This document shows, in pieces, positions 23,234 through 32,700 of a DNA stretch of 40,717 bases. The translations under genes and the position numbers were made by a program. Under the pieces are notes generated by a model. The model searched no databases. It saw nothing but the letters and a program-made list of their open reading frames with translations, and had not been told where the DNA came from. Location: the NCBI GenBank assembly GCA_017455845.1, contig JAFSYY010000011.1, positions 1 through 40,717 of the forward strand, given 5' to 3'. Position 1 is the stretch's first letter. Each line of letters starts with the position of its first letter. Source of the stretch: Prevotella sp. Its GTDB lineage: Bacteria > Bacteroidota > Bacteroidia > Bacteroidales > Bacteroidaceae.

Positions 23234-24199
23234 TCAATGGTTCAATAAGAACCTGACTACGAGAGGTAAATGGTCGCTGAAGCCACGCTGAGAGGCATAG
23301 CCTTGGAAAGTGCGCCGCGGCCGTTTACCTCCGTATTTTGTCTCTTCCTCAAGCAAAAAGGGGGCATCGTTGATATAGGCAGTGTCCACCTTATTATATA
23401 ATATAGGCGACGCCAGCACATGATCCAGTGAATGCCAGTCACCCCGATAACGGTAGTTTCCCTTTGCACCGTTTCTTCCCTTGGCGTTGCGCGTCACATT
23501 CTTCAAACCGCTGCCGTAGAGCGTCAGCAAGGCCGGACTATCGTGATAGTCGTTGAAATCGCCCGTAACAAGTATCTGTGCATCATCACCGAGTGTGGTA
23601 ACATACCGCTGCAGTTGACGGGCTACCTGCATGCGGAAAGGCCGCGACTCACGTTCACCGCCATAGCGACTGGGACTGTGCACCACAAAGACATGAAGGG
23701 TGTCACCCGAAAGACAGCAGCCCTTGACATAGAGGATGTCACGCGTAGGACGCATACCCGGCAATGGCGGCACCTCCAGATAGTCATAGCACAGAGGACG
23801 AAAATGTACTGGCTGGTAAAGGAGCGCAACGTCTATCCCGCGCACATCGGCCGACTCAGTCATCAGATACTGATAACCGGCATGACGGAGCAAAGACCTG
23901 CGGGTGAGGTCGCGCAGCACGGAGTCGTTCTCTACCTCGACCAAAGCCACCAGGTCGGGCAACGCCTCGGCACACGACAGTATTTCCTGTCCTATGCGGT
24001 TTATCTTCCCCCAATATTTGCTGGTTGTCCAATGACGCGACCCGTCGGGCAGGAATTCCATGTCCTGCTTCGACGGGTCGTGGCGTGTATCAAACAGATT
24101 CTCGCAGTTCAACTCCACGAGAGTAATGATTGAGCCTGGACGAGCGGCTGCCGCACTGGAAAACACCAGTACCATCAGCACTGCACATCGCAAAAGCAT
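23234..24199 (-). CDS. Secreted endonuclease/exonuclease/phosphatase (EEP) family protein
   Basis: A 321-residue protein with an N-terminal signal peptide (M-L-L-R-C-A-V-L-M to about A-A-A-A at 19) and the EEP fold: L-N-C-E-N-L-F-D, metal ligand Glu in V-E-V-E-N, G-D-F-N-D-Y-H-D and terminal F-S-D-H-L-P. Such exported Bacteroidetes proteins may be nucleases or phosphodiesterases for extracellular DNA, RNA or phospholipid; the substrate is not predictable. The ATG at 24199 is preferred. A GTG at 24229 lies in a heptad array and would put a charged stretch before the signal peptide. It is the last gene of the leftward group starting at 27991 and ends 4 bp from convergent galE. Confidence 0.85.
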   Translation of the reverse strand: MLLRCAVLMVLVFSSAAAARPGSIITLVELNCENLFDTRHDPSKQDMEFLPDGSRHWTTSKYWGKINRIGQEILSCAEALPDLVALVEVENDSVLRDLTRRSLLRHAGYQYLMTESADVRGIDVALLYQPVHFRPLCYDYLEVPPLPGMRPTRDILYVKGCCLSGDTLHVFVVHSPSRYGGERESRPFRMQVARQLQRYVTTLGDDAQILVTGDFNDYHDSPALLTLYGSGLKNVTRNAKGRNGAKGNYRYRGDWHSLDHVLASPILYNKVDTAYINDAPFLLEEETKYGGKRPRRTFQGYASQRGFSDHLPLVVRFLLNH

Positions 24200-24213
24200 A
24201 GCAGCGGAAGCAA

Positions 24214-24234
24214 ATTCTTCACTCTTCACTTTTC
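24214..24234. repeat. Heptad array before the EEP gene
   Basis: Three heptads (ATTCTTC, ACTCTTC, ACTTTTC) between the peptide transporter and the EEP gene. Short, but the same AGTGAAG family as arrays inside purL. Confidence 0.65.
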
Positions 24235-24250
24235 ACTAGGGTGAAGTCCG

Positions 24251-25810
24251 CTACTTAGTGACGCGTTCCAGCCATTTCACCATGCCGAACATCACACCCA
24301 TGGAAATGAGACAGACGATGAGGAACACCGTCCAGCAAATCCATACAGGCCACTCGTTGTAGATCAGCGGACCTATCCACAGCAGTCCGTTGCCTACGGC
24401 AGTAGCACCCAGCCATAAGCCCTGACAGAGTCCCTGAAGGTTCTTGGGAGCCACCTTGGAAACGAACGAGAGACCCAGTGGGGAGATAAACAACTCGGCC
24501 ACCGTAAGGAAGAAATAGGTGACGATGAGCACCCAGGGACCTGCCTTCAGGCCAGCCTTGGCCGAGTCGGCCATCACAGTGAACTCGTTGGCCGAGGGAT
24601 AGCCCTGCATGGCCGAGTAAATGGCCAGGAAGAGATAAGCGATGCCCGCAATACCCATACCGTATGCAATCTTACGCGGCGTAGATATGGCACGTCCGGC
24701 CTTGGTCAGTGAAGCAAAGATCCACATGATGACGGGCGTAAGCACGATGACGAAGAAGGGGTTCACAGCCTGCCATATCTCCGGAGCGATAGAGTCGGTC
24801 TGCACAAAGTCGCGTGCGAAGAACGAGAGCGACTGTCCGTTCTGGTGGAACGAGAACCAAAAGAATACGGCGATACCCAGCACGGCAAACAGGGCATACA
24901 TGCGCTGCTTGATCTCCTTGGCCATAGCCTGTTTCTCGGCCTCGGTATAACCCTCGGATGCCACGGTCTCCTTCTTTCCCGGCGTGGGGAAGAGGTGCTT
25001 GGACATGAGGAAGATAACCAGCGAGATGAGCATGGTGACCACTGAGGCTATGAAGGAATAGTGGATGCCAGTGTTGAAGATGTCAAGATACTGGGTACAG
25101 AAGGCCGACAGGTCGGAGGCATCACCACCAACCTTGGCTACTAGTTCGTTGAGGTTGGCCAGGTGGCCGACAGGCATCTCTGCACCCTTGCTGATAAACT
25201 CATGACACAGTTTGGGCAGGTCGGCATTATACTCCAGTCCATGGCTGTTGAGCCACCAACTGCGCAGCATAGGTGCGATGAAGGGAGCCAGCAGGGCACC
25301 AATATTGATGAACACGTAGAAAATCTGGAAGCCGGCATCGCGCTGTCCCTGTGCCCACTTCAGACGCTCGGGGCTCTCTTTGGCTGCGCTAGCCTCAAAG
25401 TTATCGTACATCTGGCCAACGATAGCCTGCAGGTTACCCTTGAACAGACCGTTGCCACAGGCAATGAGGGCCAAGGCGAAGATGGTGAAGGGCAGCAGCC
25501 ACGAAATATTATCGGGTGTCGACAATACGGGTATGGACAGCAGCACATAGCCTAACGCCATAACGACCAGGCCCCAGGCAATGGTGGCCTTGTAGTTCTG
25601 GGTGCGGTCAGCAATGATACCGCCCACCAGGCTGAGCACATAGATAGCCGTGAGAAACATGGCTGCAATGAATCCACTCTGCCCGTCGCTGAGTCCGAAC
25701 TTGGAACAGAGGAACAGTGCCAGCACGGCATTCATGATGTAGTAGCCAAAACGCTCGCCCATGTTACTAAGGGCGGCAAGCAAGAGCCCTTTTGGATGAT
25801 TCTTGAACAT
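24251..25810 (-). CDS. POT/PTR2-family peptide MFS transporter
   Basis: A proton-coupled oligopeptide symporter of the inner membrane: 519 residues, about 12-14 hydrophobic helices, with the POT signature region L-S-N-M-G-E-R-F-G-Y-Y in helix 1 and G-G-I-I-A-D-R in the helix 2-3 loop. In the usual E-x-x-E-R-F motif the first glutamate is replaced (Asn16, with Glu19-Arg20 kept), which in studied POTs affects proton coupling. It starts 5 bp after the beta-barrel gene stop, so it is probably cotranscribed with the LysM protein and barrel. Exported M13 and S9 peptidases elsewhere in the window would generate suitable peptides, though they are not in the operon. Confidence 0.92.
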   Translation of the reverse strand: MFKNHPKGLLLAALSNMGERFGYYIMNAVLALFLCSKFGLSDGQSGFIAAMFLTAIYVLSLVGGIIADRTQNYKATIAWGLVVMALGYVLLSIPVLSTPDNISWLLPFTIFALALIACGNGLFKGNLQAIVGQMYDNFEASAAKESPERLKWAQGQRDAGFQIFYVFINIGALLAPFIAPMLRSWWLNSHGLEYNADLPKLCHEFISKGAEMPVGHLANLNELVAKVGGDASDLSAFCTQYLDIFNTGIHYSFIASVVTMLISLVIFLMSKHLFPTPGKKETVASEGYTEAEKQAMAKEIKQRMYALFAVLGIAVFFWFSFHQNGQSLSFFARDFVQTDSIAPEIWQAVNPFFVIVLTPVIMWIFASLTKAGRAISTPRKIAYGMGIAGIAYLFLAIYSAMQGYPSANEFTVMADSAKAGLKAGPWVLIVTYFFLTVAELFISPLGLSFVSKVAPKNLQGLCQGLWLGATAVGNGLLWIGPLIYNEWPVWICWTVFLIVCLISMGVMFGMVKWLERVTK

Positions 25811-25815
25811 AATGA

Positions 25816-26628
25816 TTATTTGATTTTAGAGTTTTTAGTACGTCGTACATCAAACAGGTATGTAAGTTTTACCGTGATATTGTTAAAGTTGGACCGAGCA
25901 AAGAAGTCGCGCTTGGAGTTGCCGTAGATATTTCCCAAACCATAATAGAAACGACCCTCGAGCATGAAATGGCCTACTTTGCGGAACGAGAACTCAATGC
26001 CCAGGCCGGCAGCGATGCCATAGTCTAACTTATTCTCAACGGCCATGGTGTCCTGTGCCACCACGCCAGAGGTACGGCCGGTGCCGTCGGAATAGGTCGG
26101 CGTACGCTTCTCCCAGGGGAAGTTCATCTTGGTATGCTCACCCAGCAGGATGCCCATCTGCGGACCGGCCTGGGCAAACACCTGCACGCCCTTGCGCTCA
26201 CGCCCCCACCCCATGCGTGCAAACACCGGAATCTGGATATAGGTAAGGTCGCGTTCATACTGTTCAGGCTCGCCGGTGACAGCGTTGATGACGGGCTCGT
26301 CCTGAGGTGTCAGGATATCCTCCTTCCAGCCTATATTGGCATAGTTGACCTCGGCAACAATGGCGCAGATGCTCTTGAAATACTTCTCTGACGTGAAGCG
26401 AAAGGTAAGGCCGCCAGTAAACCCCGTGTGCTGTAACTGAGGCACTTCGGGCACAAAGGCCAGACTGCTCATCACGTAGCCCCCATTAAAGCCCACGGCA
26501 AAGTCTTCACGGTGCTCGCCTACCTGAGCCATGACCAAAGAATGATTATTGAAGAAGGGCAACTGAAGGCAAATGCCCACAATCACCAGTATTCTCTTCC
26601 ATTCTCTCCTATGAATAAAAATATCCAT
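25816..26628 (-). CDS. Outer-membrane beta-barrel protein (PorT-like family)
   Basis: A 270-residue protein with a signal peptide (M-D-I-F-I-H to about V-M-A-Q) followed by alternating amphipathic strands ending in V-K-L-T-Y-L-F, typical of small Bacteroidetes OMP beta-barrels (OMP_b-brl_2/PorT-like). The ATG at 26628 lies 7 bp after the preceding gene; a longer frame overlaps that gene by 77 bp and is rejected. The PorT-like label is structural only, since no type IX secretion genes are present. It may be a small porin or structural barrel for the operon. Confidence 0.8.
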   Translation of the reverse strand: MDIFIHRREWKRILVIVGICLQLPFFNNHSLVMAQVGEHREDFAVGFNGGYVMSSLAFVPEVPQLQHTGFTGGLTFRFTSEKYFKSICAIVAEVNYANIGWKEDILTPQDEPVINAVTGEPEQYERDLTYIQIPVFARMGWGRERKGVQVFAQAGPQMGILLGEHTKMNFPWEKRTPTYSDGTGRTSGVVAQDTMAVENKLDYGIAAGLGIEFSFRKVGHFMLEGRFYYGLGNIYGNSKRDFFARSNFNNITVKLTYLFDVRRTKNSKIK

Positions 26629-26635
26629 TATCTCT

Positions 26636-27991
26636 TCAATAGTTAACAGCCTCGGCAGTCCTGTCGTCTTTATAATGAATAAACATAAAGGCTCGGTTTT
26701 GAAGCCCGCCATTACCTATGCGCTCAAACTTCAAGGGAGTCTGCAGAGGCTGATAGCCAAAGCGACCTGCCGCCCCATCGAAGGATGCACCGTATTTATG
26801 CAATCCACGGAGGAAGAACACGGCATGGTCGAAACCTGTCATGGCAAAACGCGGCAGGGCTGTCATCATGTCCTGATGGAAATGACGGCGGTACTGCTGC
26901 TGGAAGCGTTCGGTCTGAGGGGCATACATATTCGTGAAGAAGGGCGATGGGATGTAGACATTGTACTTGTAGAAGTTCTCCATCTGATACTGGGTGTACA
27001 TCATCCACTCGGTATAGCCGAACATGGAAATCTGCATGTCTGGGTTATTGACCTTGATGGCACTCAGACGGCCGAACACAGACAGCAACTCTGGTGACCG
27101 CGCCGTGTTGAGAACCACCAGATTGGGCTTGTCTTTCATGAAAGCGCTGGCAAAATTGGCATCGTTCGATTTCAGGCTGGTCAGGCTGTACTGTATGTCC
27201 TTCACCTCCAGTTGGCGGCGATAGGTGGCTGTGAAACTGCCCTTGGTGCTGGTAGTGTCGCCACAGTCCACAATGATGGGATGATAGCCTTTGAACCACT
27301 CTACGCAGCGGCGTGCCGTGGTCTCGGTCTGCTCATTGGGCATCTGATAAACCTGAAAGATATTTCGATTGAAGTAAATTTCTGGTGCTTTAATAGAAAA
27401 CGGTATGACCAACAGAATGTTATGCTTCTCAACAAACTCGGACAACTGAGATACGAAACGGGAATAAAGCGGACCGATAATCAAGTCGCACTTGGCAGCA
27501 GCAGGGTCGTTGAGCACCGTACTGACATCACCCGTCTCAGGCAGGTTCCACGCATGGATATCAACCGAGATACCCTCCTTCTTCAGTGAGTCGCAGGCCA
27601 TTAGAACCCCACGGTAATACTCCACCATGCGCTTGCCGTCGTTGTTTATCTTATGAAGCGGCAACATGATGCCCAGACGGATGGCCCGCTGGCGAACGTC
27701 GGTGACAGGAGGCGCTGACTGCGCACTACTGACAGCAGCAGTCTGCTGAGGTTTGACCGGCGTAATGACGGGAATAGTAATCGTGCTGCCCTTCTTCAAC
27801 TTATAGTCGGGCTTTTCCATGCCAGGGTTGGCCTGAACCAGTTGTTCAACGGTTAAGCCGTACATCCGCGCTATGCTATACATGGTCTCTTTCTTCTTCA
27901 CCTCATGGGTGAGTGTTTGCTGGGCTGCTACCGACAAAGGTAGCGCAAAGGCGCATAGATATATCAGGAAAGAATTTAATAATCGCTTCAT
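26636..27991 (-). CDS. LysM plus type-1 periplasmic-binding-fold protein
   Basis: A 451-residue exported protein: signal peptide 1-23, one LysM peptidoglycan-binding domain (about 26-75, with Y-S-I-A-R-M-Y-G and L-V-Q-A-N-P), a Pro/Thr linker, then a domain resembling Leu/Ile/Val-binding or receptor-ligand proteins (about 105-440, starting R-L-G-I-M-L-P-L). The LysM should hold it on peptidoglycan while the second domain binds a small ligand. No ABC permease is encoded nearby, so it may act as a sensor or capture protein rather than a transporter subunit. The ATG at 27991 is used; the frame open to 28165 runs across the promoter. Confidence 0.85.
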   Translation of the reverse strand: MKRLLNSFLIYLCAFALPLSVAAQQTLTHEVKKKETMYSIARMYGLTVEQLVQANPGMEKPDYKLKKGSTITIPVITPVKPQQTAAVSSAQSAPPVTDVRQRAIRLGIMLPLHKINNDGKRMVEYYRGVLMACDSLKKEGISVDIHAWNLPETGDVSTVLNDPAAAKCDLIIGPLYSRFVSQLSEFVEKHNILLVIPFSIKAPEIYFNRNIFQVYQMPNEQTETTARRCVEWFKGYHPIIVDCGDTTSTKGSFTATYRRQLEVKDIQYSLTSLKSNDANFASAFMKDKPNLVVLNTARSPELLSVFGRLSAIKVNNPDMQISMFGYTEWMMYTQYQMENFYKYNVYIPSPFFTNMYAPQTERFQQQYRRHFHQDMMTALPRFAMTGFDHAVFFLRGLHKYGASFDGAAGRFGYQPLQTPLKFERIGNGGLQNRAFMFIHYKDDRTAEAVNY

Positions 27992-28017
27992 AAATCTTGT
28001 TTTTCTGTTTTCGCCTA

Positions 28018-28025
28018 CAAAATTA
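28018..28025 (-). promoter_or_regulatory. -7 element of the LysM/barrel/POT operon
   Basis: TAATTTTG on the minus strand, about 26 bp before the ATG at 27991. A matching -33 is weak. Confidence 0.4.
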
Positions 28026-28090
28026 CAACTTTTTTTTGTAACTATATAAGAAATTACGGATTTTTCAGTCACCTTTTTGGAAAAACATGT

Positions 28091-28119
28091 TTTGAGTTCC
28101 ATTTTTTTTCGTACCTTTG
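28091..28119 (+). promoter_or_regulatory. Promoter of the GlsB-like gene
   Basis: TTTG at 28091-28094, 17 bp, TACCTTTG at 28112-28119; the ATG follows at 28165. Confidence 0.68.
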
Positions 28120-28164
28120 CCAACGTAAAAAGAACAAGACAACAAACTTTATAACATAAAAGCA

Positions 28165-28422
28165 ATGGAAAGTTACGGATTAATAGGTTCGATTATTATC
28201 GGAGGTATCGCCGGCCTGCTGGCTGGCAAGTTGATAAAAGGCGAAGGCTACGGCTGCTTCATCAATGTGCTGCTGGGACTTTTCGGCAGTGCCCTGTGCA
28301 GTTGGCTCTTCGGCTTATTGCATATTCCCGAGTGGGGCGGACTGCTGGGACATATCGGCACAGGCACCATCGGCGCAGTCATCATTGTCTACGTAGCCTC
28401 GCTGTTGAGGAAGGGCAAGTAA
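28165..28422 (+). CDS. GlsB/YeaQ/YmgE family small membrane protein
   Basis: An 85-residue, very hydrophobic protein with three membrane helices and glycine-zipper patterns (G-G-I-A-G-L-L-A-G-K, then V-L-L-G-L-F-G-S). This is the transglycosylase-associated/GlsB family, induced by general stress in other bacteria; the molecular role is not known. Monocistronic, with its own promoter. The usual fold and length are intact. Confidence 0.9.
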   Translation: MESYGLIGSIIIGGIAGLLAGKLIKGEGYGCFINVLLGLFGSALCSWLFGLLHIPEWGGLLGHIGTGTIGAVIIVYVASLLRKGK

Positions 28423-28436
28423 CTGAACGCCGAAAA

Positions 28437-28490
28437 ACATGGCCGGAGCCCTGCTGTAAACTACAAAATACATGGCCGGAGGCCTGCTGT
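28437..28490. repeat. Two 21-bp repeats between GlsB-like and chrA genes
   Basis: Near-identical copies at 28437-28457 and 28470-28490 (one mismatch), each with ACATGGCCGGAG and CCTGCTGT. The second contains the small palindrome GGCC-GGA-GGCC. They lie between convergent genes and may help termination, but no U-run follows. Confidence 0.75.
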
Positions 28491-28492
28491 TA

Positions 28493-29074
28493 TCAGTAGA
28501 GCAGCAACAGTCCGGCGAAGGCACTCATCAGAATCATCTTGATGGGGTTTATCTTGTAGACCTTCGTTCCGACAAAGGTGGCCATGAAGAGGGCGACGCT
28601 GATGCAGAACTGCCATGGGTTTTCACTGGGAGCGGAAAAATTCTCCTTGTTACACAGCAGCAGGGTCGCGGCAGCCAGCAAGCCTACGACAGCAGGGCGC
28701 AGACCAGCGAATACAGACTGCAACGCGGGGGTGTTCATATATTTTATGAACATCTTCGCGATGATAATCATCAGGATGAGCGACGGCAACACCATGGCGA
28801 AGGTAGCCACACAGGAGCCCAGCACCGAGGCGGCATGTCCCATGCCCGCATTGTGGCAGGCCATATAGCCGCAATAGGTGGCAGAGTTGATGCCGATAGG
28901 ACCTGGTGTCATCTGACTGATGGCCACGATATCGGTAAACTGCGCCGTTGTCATCCACACAGGCACCACCTTGGTCTGAATGAGCGACAGCATGCCATAG
29001 CCCCCACCAAACCCGAAGAGGCCTATCAGGAAGAACGTCCCGAACAACTGCAAGTATAACGAAACAATATCCAT
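28493..29074 (-). CDS. ChrA-type (chromate ion transporter) half-protein 1
   Basis: A 193-residue, single-domain (short-chain) CHR family membrane protein with F-G-F-G-G-G-Y-G near the N-terminus, T-P-G-P-I-G-I-N and P-S-L-I-L. Short CHR proteins work as pairs with opposite topology, and the partner is the next gene upstream. The ATG at 29074 (M-D-I-V-S-L-Y) is preferred to a frame starting in the repeat at 29101. Chromate export is the named family function, but in anaerobes the natural ion is unclear. Confidence 0.88.
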   Translation of the reverse strand: MDIVSLYLQLFGTFFLIGLFGFGGGYGMLSLIQTKVVPVWMTTAQFTDIVAISQMTPGPIGINSATYCGYMACHNAGMGHAASVLGSCVATFAMVLPSLILMIIIAKMFIKYMNTPALQSVFAGLRPAVVGLLAAATLLLCNKENFSAPSENPWQFCISVALFMATFVGTKVYKINPIKMILMSAFAGLLLLY

Positions 29075-29083
29075 TCTATCTTT

Positions 29084-29151
29084 AAACCACGAATTGCACA
29101 AATATTAAACCACGAATTGCACAAATATTAAACCACGAATTGCACAAATTT
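29084..29151. repeat. Three 23-bp repeats between the two chrA genes
   Basis: Copies start at 29084, 29107 and 29130, built on CCACGAATTGCACAAAT. Related CACGAATT sequence continues to the end of the upstream gene. The block separates the two halves of what is normally a tightly spaced gene pair. Confidence 0.9.
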
Positions 29152-29158
29152 CACGAAT

Positions 29159-29746
29159 CTACTCCGTGGGTTGAATATATTTACCATAGACCCAGCCGCC
29201 TAGGCCGGCCAGGATGATGATATATATTGGCGACACTCCCATAAGCCAGATGGCCAGTGCCCCCGCAACGGGTATCCAGCAGTTGGTCCATGAGATCTTG
29301 GCGCTCCGGGCCAAATTGAACGTCGGCACGGCGATGAGAGCCACCACAGCCGGACGTATGCCCCGGAACATGGCGGCCACCACGGGGTTGTCTTCAAACT
29401 GGCGGAAGAACATGGCAATAGCCAGGATGATGAGGAAGGAAGGCAGGGCGGTGCCAAAAGCCGCTGCGACAGCACCGCGAATCCTACACAGTTTATAGCC
29501 AATAAAGATGCTGATGTTGATGGCAAAGACACCAGGACAACTCTGGGCAATGGCGATAAGATCCAAGAACTCATCTTTCGCCACCCACTGCTTCTTGTTG
29601 ACCACCTCTTCCTCTATCAACGGTATCATGGCATATCCGCCACCGAGGGTGAACAGCCCCACCTTAAAGAAGGTTGTGAAAAGCCCACCCAAGCCCTCCC
29701 AAAGGGAGGGATGTTTAGTTACTTTTTCTGCTGACAACTCTTGCAT
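29159..29746 (-). CDS. ChrA-type half-protein 2, N-terminus partly repeat-derived
   Basis: A 195-residue CHR-family membrane protein with F-T-L-G-G-G-Y-A-M-I-P-L and S-C-P-G-V-F-A-I-N; partner of the gene downstream. Residues about 9-23 (V-T-K-H-P-S-L-W-E-G-L-G-G-L-F) are encoded by the palindromic repeat at 29680-29722, which also occurs as non-coding DNA at 39121-39163. Either the element was inserted in frame after the native first codons, or translation starts at a TTG inside the repeat. The membrane core from F-F-K-V-G onward is normal. It follows purL by 50 bp and may be cotranscribed with it. Confidence 0.85.
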   Translation of the reverse strand: MQELSAEKVTKHPSLWEGLGGLFTTFFKVGLFTLGGGYAMIPLIEEEVVNKKQWVAKDEFLDLIAIAQSCPGVFAINISIFIGYKLCRIRGAVAAAFGTALPSFLIILAIAMFFRQFEDNPVVAAMFRGIRPAVVALIAVPTFNLARSAKISWTNCWIPVAGALAIWLMGVSPIYIIILAGLGGWVYGKYIQPTE

Positions 29747-29796
29747 AACACTATCTATCTGAACATCCCCTCCTTGGGAGGGGCTTGGGGAGGCTT
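29680..29796. repeat. Inverted pair of palindromic REP-like elements
   Basis: Copy 1 at 29680-29714 is identical over 35 bp to 39008-39042 and includes CCTCCCAAAGGGAGG. A diverged copy at 29763-29796, in the opposite orientation (CCCCTCC TTGGGAGGGG), lies 48 bp away. The pair brackets the 5' end of the second chrA gene, so copy 1 is translated. Confidence 0.9.
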
Positions 29797-32700
29797 CTAC
29801 CTATTCATTTCCACCCACTTTCTCGCGTTCACGAAAGCCTCGATCCACGGGGTCACCTCGTCGCTCTTGCGATGGGCAGGATACCACGCACACTGCCAGG
29901 GGAACACGGCACGCTCCAGATGGGGCATCATGCACAGATGACGACCATCGGCAGAGCAGATACCGGCCACGTCGTAGTCAGAGCCGTTGGGGTTGGCAGG
30001 ATAGCCGTGGTAGTTGTACTTGGCAACCACGTTGTAGGCACTCTCCTTTTCCGGCAGAGAGAACTTTCCTTCTCCGTGAGCCACCCATAGTCCGAGTTTG
30101 CTGCCGCTCAGCGAGCCGAACATCACGCTGCTGTTCTGAGGTATCTGCAAGGTGATGAAGCCGCTCTCGAACTTGTGAGAATCATTATGAAGCATCTTGG
30201 CACGACGGGCGGTAGCAAATTCTTCATTCTTCATTCTTAATTCTTCATTTTCACAAAGCCCCAGTTCCACCATCAACTGACAACCGTTACAGATGCCCAG
30301 CGAGAGGGTGTTCTTACGGGCATAGAACTTGTCCAAGGCCTCCTGGGCCTTGGGGTTGAAGAGGAAGGCTCCTGCCCAGCCCTTGGCAGAGCCTAGCACA
30401 TCGGAATTTGAAAAACCACCGCAGAACACAATCATGTTGATATCCTCGAGGGTCTCGCGACCACTGATCAAGTCGGTCATCATCACATCCTTCACGTCGA
30501 AGCCTGCCAGATAGAGGCAGTAAGCCATCTCACGCTCACCGTTGGTTCCCTTCTCGCGGATGATGGCGGCCTTGGGAAGTGAAGAGTGAAGAGTGAAGGG
30601 TGAAGAATCTTTCCAGCGGTCGGGGTTGAGGCCGTACTGAGCCAGCGTGCCGGTGAAGCCCTTCGGGAACTTCATCTCCAGAGGCTGCTTCTTGTAGTTC
30701 TCGAAGCGCTCCTTGGCCTTGCCGTTGAAACTCTGCTTGCGGTCCAGCAGATAAGAGGTCTTATACCAGATATCGCGCAAGGCATCGATGTCGAATTTTA
30801 GAGGTGAGAGGTGAGAGGTGAGAGTTGAGAGGTCACAGACAATCTCGATGGTGCGGCTGTCCTCCACAGGATAACCTATCTTAGCATAGCCGATACCCTG
30901 CTCCTCCATGAACTCTTTGAATTCAAACTTATGCTCGTCGCTCACCTCGATGACCACGCCCGGATTCTCAGCGAAGAGGGTCTTCACGATGTCGCCATCC
31001 TTGGAGATGTCGTGCAGGTTGATATGCAGGCCGCCCATGGTATTGGCGAAGCACATCTCAAGCAGCGTCGTAATAAGGCCACCGGCCGAGATGTCGTGAC
31101 CAGCCAGGATCCAGCCCTTCTCTATCATCTGCTGAACAGCCACGAAAGCATCGGCAAAATACTCGGCGTTCTTTACCGTAGGCACATCGTCGCCTACCTT
31201 ACCCAGGCTTTGGGCGAAGGCAGAACCGCCAAGACGCTGCTCGTCGAACGAGAAGTCGATATGATAGAGCGATGCATGCTTGTCGTTCACCAGTACGGGC
31301 GATACCACCTTCTTTATATCGCTCACCTCGCCACCGGCACTGACAATCACCGTACCCGGAGAGATAATCTTCTCGCCGTTGGGATATTGCTGACTCAACG
31401 ACAGCGAGTCCTTACCCGTGGGTACGTTGATATGCAGGTCGCAGCAGAAATCGCTCAGTGCCTTCACGCCAGCATACAGACGGGCATCCTCTCCCTCCTG
31501 CGAACGGCAGGGCCACATCCAGTTGGCAGAGAGCGAGACAAAGTCGAGATAGTCACCCCTCTCATTCCTCACTTCTCCTTTCTCATTTCTTCCAAGCGGT
31601 GCCCAGACAAGATTCGTCAAAGCCTCGGCCACAGAGAGCACGCTTCCGGCGGCAGGATCTGCCAAACCAGCCTGAGGCGCATGACCGATGGCCGTGGCAA
31701 TACCCTTCACGCCACGATAGTCGAGGGCCACGACACCACAGTCGCTCAACGGCAACTGTATCTCACCCTGACACTGCTGACGGGCTATCTTACCCGTCAC
31801 TGAGCGGTCTACCTTGTTGGTCAGCCAGTCCTTACATGCTACAGCCTCCAACTGGAGCACGCGCTCCAGGTATTCATTCATCTTATCCTGCGTGTAGGTC
31901 ACGTCCTCATAATGACGCTCAACGGTGTTATCGCGCATGACGGTCTTGGGCGAGTGGCCGAACATCTGAGCCACATCGAGGTCGAAAGGCTTCACACCAT
32001 CGCCCTGCTTGAACGAGAAATGGGCATCGCCGGTGGTCTCGCCGACGACATACAGCGGTGCACGCTCACGCTCGGCAATACGGCGAACATGCTCAATATG
32101 CTTCTCATCAATAAGCAAGCCCATACGCTCCTGACTCTCGTTGGCAATAATCTCCTTGCTTGAAAGGGTCTTGTCGCCGATAGGCAGTTTGGTCATATCT
32201 ATCTCGCCGCCACACTCCTCAACGAGTTCCGACAAGCAGTTCAAATGACCGGCAGAGCCATGGTCGTGGATAGACACCACGGGGTTCACATCTTCCTCGC
32301 AGAGCGCACGCACCAGGTTGTAGGCACGCTTCTGCATCTCCGGATTGGCACGCTGCACGGCGTTCAACTCGATGCCGTTAGAGTAGCGGCCAGTATCAAC
32401 CGACGACACAGAGCCGCCGCCCAGTCCGATGCGGTAGTTGTCACCACCGACGACGACGACCTTATTACCCTTCTGAGGCTCCTTCTTCAGACAGTCGCGC
32501 TTGGTGCCGTAGCCCACGCCACCAGCCAGCATGATGACCTTGTCGTAGGCGTACTTTGTAGAGGCGAGAGGTGACAGATGAGAGGTGAGAGATTTCTCCT
32601 GGTGTTCGAAGGTAAGCACCGACCCGCAAATCAACGGCTGACCAAATTTGTTGCCGAAGTCAGAAGCACCGTTAGAGGCCTTTATCAGGATCTGCTCTGG

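Noticed and set aside
25816-26628. PorT of a type IX secretion system
   Set aside because: Only general barrel similarity is visible and no other por/gld gene is nearby.
28493-29746. Frameshifted single ChrA gene
   Set aside because: Both halves are complete short-chain CHR proteins with their own starts; paired half-size ChrA genes are normal for the family.
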